Shown here: positions 56,572 through 64,000 of the stretch, in pieces
Numbering within the stretch: the first letter of the stretch is position 1
How the letters are laid out: each line of letters begins with the position of its first letter
Assembly (NCBI RefSeq): GCF_003550175.1
Contig: NZ_QXDF01000001.1
Coordinates: forward strand, 1,760,501 to 1,824,500
DNA: 64,000 nt
Source of the DNA: Dichotomicrobium thermohalophilum
Lineage (GTDB): Bacteria > Pseudomonadota > Alphaproteobacteria > Rhizobiales > Rhodomicrobiaceae
Direction: 5' to 3'
Notes under the pieces: model-generated
The model's database searches: none
Seen by the model: only the letters and a program-made list of their open reading frames with translations
What the model was told of the DNA's origin: nothing
Program-made: the position numbers and the translations under genes

Positions 56572-56718
56572 TCAAACCAGGAAAATCGCCATCAGGATGA
56601 GAATGACGGCGACGATCACCGTGCCCCACTGGGCCAGGGTTATGAAGAGTTTGTAGGTCCGCTCGTGTTCTTGATAGTCCATGTTATTGCCATGTTTTTC
56701 ACGATCCGGGTTGTCCAT
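56572..56718 (-). CDS. aa3-type cytochrome oxidase subunit IV (micro-protein)
   Basis: A 48-residue protein found by direct reading of the minus strand. Sequence features: a polar N-terminus, 'MDYQEHERTYKLFITLAQWGTV' from about residue 13, and one membrane helix 'VIVAVILILMAIFLV' at the end. This is the pattern of bacterial aa3 oxidase subunit IV, a single-helix accessory of cytochrome c oxidase. ATG 56718 has GAGGGG five bases upstream; an internal ATG at 56682 is the alternative. The gene standing ahead of pntAA is a Hyphomicrobiales habit. Confidence 0.85.
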   Translation of the reverse strand: MDNPDREKHGNNMDYQEHERTYKLFITLAQWGTVIVAVILILMAIFLV

Positions 56719-56860
56719 ATCAGCCCCTCGCCGCTGGCGAAACCCAAAAAATCGTTGCGACTATACCAAAGCCGCCCACCGGAGCAACCTTAACGCGCCG
56801 CTTTTTGAAAACATTTGCAGCAAATCAGTGGCATCCTGTCGCACCCGTCTTTGCACAGAA

Positions 56861-56888
56861 GAAGAGCCGCCCCGGGGAGCGGCTCTTC
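56861..56888 (-). terminator. Hairpin terminator after groL
   Basis: A 10-bp perfect stem (56861-56870 with 56879-56888) with an 8-base loop, about 50 bases beyond the groL stop. On the minus strand it is followed by TTCTGTGC, only weakly T-rich. Confidence 0.6.
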
Positions 56889-56935
56889 CCATTCGCCTTG
56901 ACGGCGACGGCTGCGCCTCTCGGGGCGCAAGCGGC

Positions 56936-58597
<1,662 letters not shown>

Positions 58598-58632
58598 TCA
58601 CGTGTTGGCTCACGATCAGGTGGCTAACGGCT

Positions 58633-58923
58633 TCAGCCTTCGAGCACGCCCAGCAGATCGGACTCCTTCATGATGAGGACTTCTTCACCGTCGATCTTGA
58701 CCTCGGTGCCGGACCACTTGCCAAACAGCACCTTGTCACCCACCTGAACGCCCATCGGGATGAGTTCATTGTCATCGCCGCGCGCGCCAGGGCCGACAGC
58801 GATCACTTCGCCCTGCTGGGGCTTTTCGGCTGCGGTATCGGGGATGATGATGCCGCCAGCGGTCTTTTGCTCCTCCTCGACGCGCTTGACGGCCACGCGA
58901 TCATGGAGTGGACGAAATTTCAT
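58633..58923 (-). CDS. groES: Co-chaperonin GroES
   Basis: A 96-residue GroES. '[46 protein letters not shown]' includes the mobile loop that binds GroEL. ATG 58923 gives the normal N-terminus; the frame extends 13 codons further without homology. It is the first gene of groES-groL and lies about 115 bases after the promoter and CIRCE operator. Confidence 0.97.
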   Translation of the reverse strand: MKFRPLHDRVAVKRVEEEQKTAGGIIIPDTAAEKPQQGEVIAVGPGARGDDNELIPMGVQVGDKVLFGKWSGTEVKIDGEEVLIMKESDLLGVLEG

Positions 58924-59008
58924 CTTTGTTCTCCGTGGTTTGTGCTCCTGAGTGCCGGGCACGGTGCGATCGCGTGCGTCCGGCCATGAGTCTTTCGGTG
59001 AGACTTTG

Positions 59009-59035
59009 TTAGCACTCTCTGATGGTGAGTGCTAA
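59009..59035 (-). promoter_or_regulatory. CIRCE operator for HrcA
   Basis: TTAGCACTC (59009-59017), nine bases, GAGTGCTAA (59027-59035): a perfect match to the CIRCE inverted repeat bound by the heat-shock repressor HrcA. It sits just downstream of the predicted groES start of transcription. Confidence 0.97.
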
Positions 59036-59045
59036 TACGCCCATC

Positions 59046-59074
59046 GGAATATGTCCGTGCTCCCCGCTTGTCAA
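59046..59074 (-). promoter_or_regulatory. Sigma-70 promoter of groES-groL
   Basis: On the minus strand TTGACA (59074-59069), 17 bases, TATTCC (59051-59046). The -35 box is perfect. Transcription would start next to the CIRCE element, the classical HrcA arrangement. Confidence 0.75.
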
Positions 59075-59217
59075 TAGATATCCGCCGACTTTCCCCCTCG
59101 TATCGGGGCTGTCCCGGTGGAAATTCACTTGCCTTGCGCGGCCTGCCTGCCTAGCCTCGCCGCAAAGCGCCGGCCACGGCGCGATGCCAGCCACATTTCT
59201 CAGTCAAGGGAGGTTGA

Positions 59218-60423
<1,206 letters not shown>

Positions 60424-60541
60424 GCAGCACGGCGGCCACGATTGCAATCCGGCGCAGCGGTTGGAGGCGATCCTGCTTGCCAGCCGCCGCTGTTTTCGTC
60501 TATCTGCATCGACGTCGGGTGTTAACGGGGGAGTAACACAG

Positions 60542-60718
60542 ATGATGCTGTCGCCGCCGACCAAGCTGACCTTCCGCCTGTCGCTGCTGATTGCCATTCT
60601 GGCGCTGGTCGTGCAGTTCGTGCCGCAGGTGGCCACCTACGTCCCGGTGCCGGGCTTCTACATCGCGCTGGCCGCCTTCCTGCTGCTAGCGCTTGGCAAT
60701 GTCCTCAGAGGCATTTGA
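60542..60718 (+). CDS. Small membrane protein, two helices
   Basis: A 58-residue protein of unknown function. Two hydrophobic segments are visible: 'LSLLIAILALVVQFV' and 'FYIALAAFLLLALGNVL', separated by 'PQVATYVPVPG'. ATG 60542 follows GGGGGAG at a fair distance. It lies about 120 bases after the aminotransferase, and a similar small membrane protein follows 40 bases later, so the two are probably expressed together. Confidence 0.65.
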   Translation: MMLSPPTKLTFRLSLLIAILALVVQFVPQVATYVPVPGFYIALAAFLLLALGNVLRGI

Positions 60719-60758
60719 TCCCCCGGCAAGCTGAACCCACGCCTTGAGGGAGAGCGGG

Positions 60759-60929
60759 ATGCGACTTTACCGGCCGCGGCTCAGCGTGTTTCTGATGTCC
60801 GTCACTCTGGCCGGTCTCGGCGTGGCGGGCGTGGTGCACTACATCCCGTTCGTCACCGACGTGTCCTTCTGGCTGCTGTTGGCCGGCTATATCGTCCTGA
60901 TGATGGGTGTGCTTGCCGACGGGATTTGA
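60759..60929 (+). CDS. Small membrane protein, two helices
   Basis: A 56-residue protein of unknown function with two hydrophobic segments, 'LSVFLMSVTLAGLGVAGVV' and 'FWLLLAGYIVLMMGVL', around a short 'HYIPFVTDV' turn. GAGGGAGA precedes ATG 60759 by about six bases. Both size and plan (helix, short turn with Tyr/Pro/Val, helix) parallel the gene just upstream, so they may be distant paralogues or two subunits of one complex. Confidence 0.65.
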   Translation: MRLYRPRLSVFLMSVTLAGLGVAGVVHYIPFVTDVSFWLLLAGYIVLMMGVLADGI

Positions 60930-61194
60930 GTCGCGGCCGATTCGCCGCACGGGGCCTCGGCCTGTGCATAAGCTGTGGGAATGCCGACCGGCCCGTGTGA
61001 ACCCCCTGATTTTCGGGCTGGAATACGCCCCGACAACCTGAATTTGCACCCCATCTCCTGTTGCGTGTGCAACACAGAAACACAATCTCGCCCGGATTCT
61101 TCGTTCTTTAACAGGCGCTTAAGAGTTCACGGGAGAAACTTGCATCCGCCGCGGCCTGGAGCCATGTTTGAGCGTAGCAGCGGGAGTAAGACCT

Positions 61195-61614
61195 ATGCGC
61201 AAAATTCCATTGACAATCCTTGCAGGCGCAGCCGGCCTCGTTCTCTGGTCTGGCGCTGCCTCTGCCTTCAGCGAAGTCGACAGCACGCCATCGGTGCCCG
61301 GAACGGCAGTGACCGAAGCACCGGCCGAACTCAAGGCCGCGCCCGGCACGCCGGTGCAGGATGAGCTTCCCGCGCTGCGCATGATTGACCCGACCTCGGC
61401 CAGCCCGTCGAATGCGGAGGGCACACCGGTCAATATCCCCGGCATCGGCTATATCGGAACGCTGCCGAAGTTCGACTTTGGCCTCGAATTGCTCTACGGC
61501 GCGCCGGAAGAGCCCAAATTCGACATGAAGGACGTCCCTACGACACCCGATGCCACAGGCGAGGCAAAGGAAGACGACGTGATCATCCGCGGCACGCTCA
61601 AGCACCGCTTCTAA
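61195..61614 (+). CDS. Small exported protein, unknown
   Basis: A 139-residue protein with a clear signal peptide ('MRKIPLTILAGAAGLVLWSGAASAF', cleavage near residue 25). The mature part is Pro/Thr/Glu-rich and acidic up to about residue 70, then has 'PGIGYIGTLPKFDFGLELLYG' and ends 'DDVIIRGTLKHRF'. The last, outward-facing aromatic residue and 'GLELLYG' hint at an outer-membrane strand, but the protein is too short for a barrel. Not recognised. ATG 61195 follows GGGAG; the frame opens earlier at 61168 without a signal. Confidence 0.7.
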   Translation: MRKIPLTILAGAAGLVLWSGAASAFSEVDSTPSVPGTAVTEAPAELKAAPGTPVQDELPALRMIDPTSASPSNAEGTPVNIPGIGYIGTLPKFDFGLELLYGAPEEPKFDMKDVPTTPDATGEAKEDDVIIRGTLKHRF

Positions 61615-61671
61615 GGCGTCAGCACATTAACGGGGAAAGATGCACGCACGCGGCGCGCGCGCAACTCCCAC

Positions 61672-62094
61672 CTAACCGACGATCTCACTCTCGTCGAAGC
61701 ACAGGGCAATTTCCTTCTGCGCGTTCTCCGGGCTGTCGGAACCATGCACGGAATTGCGCTCGATGTTCTCGCCGAATTCCGCACGGATCGTGCCCGGCCC
61801 CGCTTCGGCGGGATTGGTGGCGCCCATGATCTCCCGGTTTCTGGCCACGGCATCCTCGCCTTCGAGCACTTGCAATACGATAGGCCCCGAGGTCATGAAG
61901 GTGACGAGGTCGTTGTAGAACGGCCGGTCCTTGTGCACTTCGTAAAACTTCTCTGCCTGCTCCCGCGACCAGCGCACGCGCTTCTGCGCAACGACGCGCA
62001 GGCCGCCCTCTTCCAGCATCGCGATGATCTTGCCGGTGATGTTGCGTTCGGTTGCGTCGGGCTTGATAATCGAAAGCGTCCGCTCGGTGGCCAT
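61672..62094 (-). CDS. ndk: Nucleoside diphosphate kinase
   Basis: A 140-residue NDK, which equalises nucleoside triphosphate pools by a phospho-histidine mechanism. It starts '[23 protein letters not shown]'. The active histidine is H117 in '[16 protein letters not shown]'. All usual blocks ('[33 protein letters not shown]') are present. Single gene, divergent from the ABC-F gene and convergent with the small exported protein. Confidence 0.97.
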   Translation of the reverse strand: MATERTLSIIKPDATERNITGKIIAMLEEGGLRVVAQKRVRWSREQAEKFYEVHKDRPFYNDLVTFMTSGPIVLQVLEGEDAVARNREIMGATNPAEAGPGTIRAEFGENIERNSVHGSDSPENAQKEIALCFDESEIVG

Positions 62095-62233
62095 ACTTTG
62101 AATCCCTCATATTTCCGAATGTGATCTCGGGGCTGCTTATATCCGCCGCGCCCGCGTTGGACAAGGCCGCCGGCGTCGCATCGAGCAAACAAAAGCCTTG
62201 CATTCGCCGGGCGCGTCTCAAACCTTCACAGCC

Positions 62234-64000
62234 ATGTTGCACATCAATGATCTCACCTACCGCATTGAGGGCCGACCGCTGTTCGAGGGGGCGACCGCGG
62301 CGATCCCTAGTGGGCACAAGGTCGGCCTCGTCGGCCGCAACGGAGCTGGCAAATCCACGCTCCTGCGTCTGATCACCGGCGAGATCGCGCCGGATGAAGG
62401 CAGCATCTCGATCCCGAAGAATGCGCGCATCGGCCAGGTCGCCCAGGAAGCGCCCGGCGGCCCGGAGAACCTGCTGGATACCGTGCTCGCGGCAGACACC
62501 GAGCGCACGCGCCTGCTCGCCGAGGCCGAGACGGCGACCAACCCGGAGCGGATCAGCGAGATCCATCTGCGGCTCAACGACATCGACGCCCACGCCGCCC
62601 CGGCGCGCGCCGCGACCATCCTCGCCGGCCTCGGGTTCGACGAGACGGCGCAAGCGCAGCCCTGCTCTGCCTTTTCGGGCGGCTGGCGGATGCGCGTGGC
62701 GCTCGCCTCGGTGCTGTTCGCCGCGCCGGACCTGCTGCTGCTCGACGAGCCCACCAACTATCTCGACCTCGAAGGGGTGATGTGGCTGGAAAATTTCCTG
62801 CGCAGCTACCCCCACACGGTCATCGTCGTCAGCCACGACCGCGACATCCTGAACAGTTCGATGGATGCGATCCTGCACCTCGAAAACCGCAAGCTGACGC
62901 TCTATTCCGGCGGCTACGACAAGTTCGAGGAGACCCGGCGCGAACAGCAGCGGCTTCAGCTCAAGCTGAAGAAGAAGCAGGACGAGATGCGCCGGCACAT
63001 GGAAGCCTTTGTCGAGCGCTTTCGCGCAAAGGCCACCAAGGCCCGGCAGGCCCAGAGCCGGCTCAAGGCGCTCGCAAAAATGCAGCCGATCGCCGCGGCG
63101 GTAGAGGAACAGGTCACGCCGTTCCGCTTCCCCTCCCCCGCGCGCCCGCTCGGCAACCCGCTGATCCGCATTGAGAACGCCGCTGTCGGCTACGACCCTG
63201 ACAAGCCGGTGCTGCGCGAGTTGAACCTGCGGCTCGATGTCGACGACCGCATCGCGCTTTTGGGCGCCAATGGCAACGGCAAGAGCACGCTCGCCAAGCT
63301 GCTGGCGGGGCGGTTGGAGCCGACGGTGGGGCACCGACGCGCATCGAAGAAGCTGGAGACCGGCTTCTTCGCCCAGCATCAGATGGATGACCTCGACCCG
63401 GCGAAATCGCCCTACGACTACATTGCCACGCTGATGGACGACGCCACCGAGGCGCAAAAGCGCGCCAAGCTCGGCCAGCTCGGCTTCGGCGCGGACAAGG
63501 CGGACACGAAATGCGCGAACCTTTCCGGCGGGGAGAAGGCCCGGCTATTGATGGCACTCGCTGCGTTCGGCGCGCCCCACCTGCTGATCCTCGACGAGCC
63601 AACCAACCATCTGGACGTTGACAGCCGCGAGGCGCTGATCCAGGGGCTGAACGACTACGAAGGCGCGGTCATCCTCATCAGCCACGACCGGCACCTGATC
63701 GAGGCCTGCGCCGACCGGCTCTGGCTGGTGGCGGATGGCACGGCACAACCTTATGATGGCGACATCGCCAGCTATCGCGCGCAGGTCACCGGGCCACGCC
63801 CCACCGCCCCCGCGTCCGACCGCGCATCAGCAACCAACAGCCGCCGGAGCCGGGAGGAGGATCGCCGCGCCGCCGCCGCGCGCCGCGCCGAACTCGCCCC
63901 GCTGAAGAAAGCGATCAAACAGCACGAAGAGCGGATGGAGACGCTCCAGGCCAAGCTCGCCAAACTGGATGAAAAGCTGGCTGATCCCGCGCTCTACGAC
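62234..64000 (+). CDS. ABC-F family ATPase, 3' end outside window
   Basis: An open frame of 589 codons that reaches the window end without a stop. It has two ABC ATPase domains: Walker A 'GRNGAGKST' (about residues 33-41), signature 'FSGGWRMRVALA' and Walker B 'LLLLDEPTNYLD' in the first; 'GANGNGKST' (about 343-351), 'LSGGEKARLLMAL' and 'LLILDEPTNHLD' in the second. A charged linker (about residues 235-285) joins them. It has no membrane part, so it is an ABC-F protein acting on ribosomes rather than a transporter (Uup/YheS-like). The C-terminus is basic and coiled-coil-like. Confidence 0.93.
   Translation, partial: MLHINDLTYRIEGRPLFEGATAAIPSGHKVGLVGRNGAGKSTLLRLITGEIAPDEGSISIPKNARIGQVAQEAPGGPENLLDTVLAADTERTRLLAEAETATNPERISEIHLRLNDIDAHAAPARAATILAGLGFDETAQAQPCSAFSGGWRMRVALASVLFAAPDLLLLDEPTNYLDLEGVMWLENFLRSYPHTVIVVSHDRDILNSSMDAILHLENRKLTLYSGGYDKFEETRREQQRLQLKLKKKQDEMRRHMEAFVERFRAKATKARQAQSRLKALAKMQPIAAAVEEQVTPFRFPSPARPLGNPLIRIENAAVGYDPDKPVLRELNLRLDVDDRIALLGANGNGKSTLAKLLAGRLEPTVGHRRASKKLETGFFAQHQMDDLDPAKSPYDYIATLMDDATEAQKRAKLGQLGFGADKADTKCANLSGGEKARLLMALAAFGAPHLLILDEPTNHLDVDSREALIQGLNDYEGAVILISHDRHLIEACADRLWLVADGTAQPYDGDIASYRAQVTGPRPTAPASDRASATNSRRSREEDRRAAAARRAELAPLKKAIKQHEERMETLQAKLAKLDEKLADPALYD

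Overview
The window looks like a stretch of alphaproteobacterial chromosome, most probably from the Hyphomicrobiales (Rhizobiales) or a close relative. This rests on high GC content, the gene families usg, ChrR, DUF992, TIGR02186 and DUF465, a separate aa3-oxidase subunit IV micro-gene in front of a three-gene transhydrogenase operon, DUF465-purE-purK-rpsU order, short HisG with HisZ, ECF promoters of the TGATCC/CGTA and GGAAC/CGTT types, and one copy of a palindromic element resembling intergenic repeats of Rhizobiales. I could not run a taxonomic search.

Layout. 1-6.5 kb (minus strand): rpsL-rpsG-fusA-tuf running into the S10 operon (rpsJ-rplC-rplD-rplW-rplB, the last cut by the window edge), with a good hairpin terminator between tuf and rpsJ. 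7-12.8 kb: a plus-strand cluster with a Roadblock/LC7-like small protein, an unrecognised protein and two different dynamin-like GTPases, facing a CX5R phosphatase; this is the least explained part of the window. 12.8-16.5 kb: usg, ferrochelatase, and a QmcA/NfeD pair. 16.6-25.1 kb: envelope and secreted functions (KdsD, GalU, a PHA depolymerase-like esterase, a beta-propeller protein, a TPR protein, an exported GH3 N-acetylhexosaminidase).

25.1-32.3 kb is a stress-response region: rpoE-chrR and an SDR, converging on a FAD oxidoreductase/DUF1365/cyclopropane-fatty-acid synthase operon, then two fasciclin-domain genes. Three sites of the form TGATCC-N16/17-CGTAG stand before rpoE, before the FAD operon and before the first fasciclin gene. 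A perfect GGAAC-N16-CGTT site precedes rpoE, and weaker ones precede both fasciclin genes. Together they suggest a singlet-oxygen/lipid regulon wired to the general stress response.

32.3-42.1 kb: argC and DUF992, then a sulfur block: TauE/SafE exporter, TIGR02186 membrane protein, TusA, and SoeABC-type sulfite dehydrogenase, followed by DUF192 and a tandem cold-shock-domain protein. 42.6-56.7 kb: glyoxalase I, a cytochrome b561-YceI fusion, an SDR, hisS-hisZ-hisG, two DUF465 proteins, purEK, rpsU, a TPR lipoprotein, an MscS channel and the pnt transhydrogenase operon headed by a 48-residue oxidase subunit IV. 56.9-64 kb: groES-groL with a textbook sigma-70 promoter and CIRCE operator, an aminotransferase, two tiny membrane proteins, a small exported protein, ndk, and an ABC-F ATPase that runs off the end. 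I saw no rRNA, tRNA, insertion sequence, prophage or CRISPR array.
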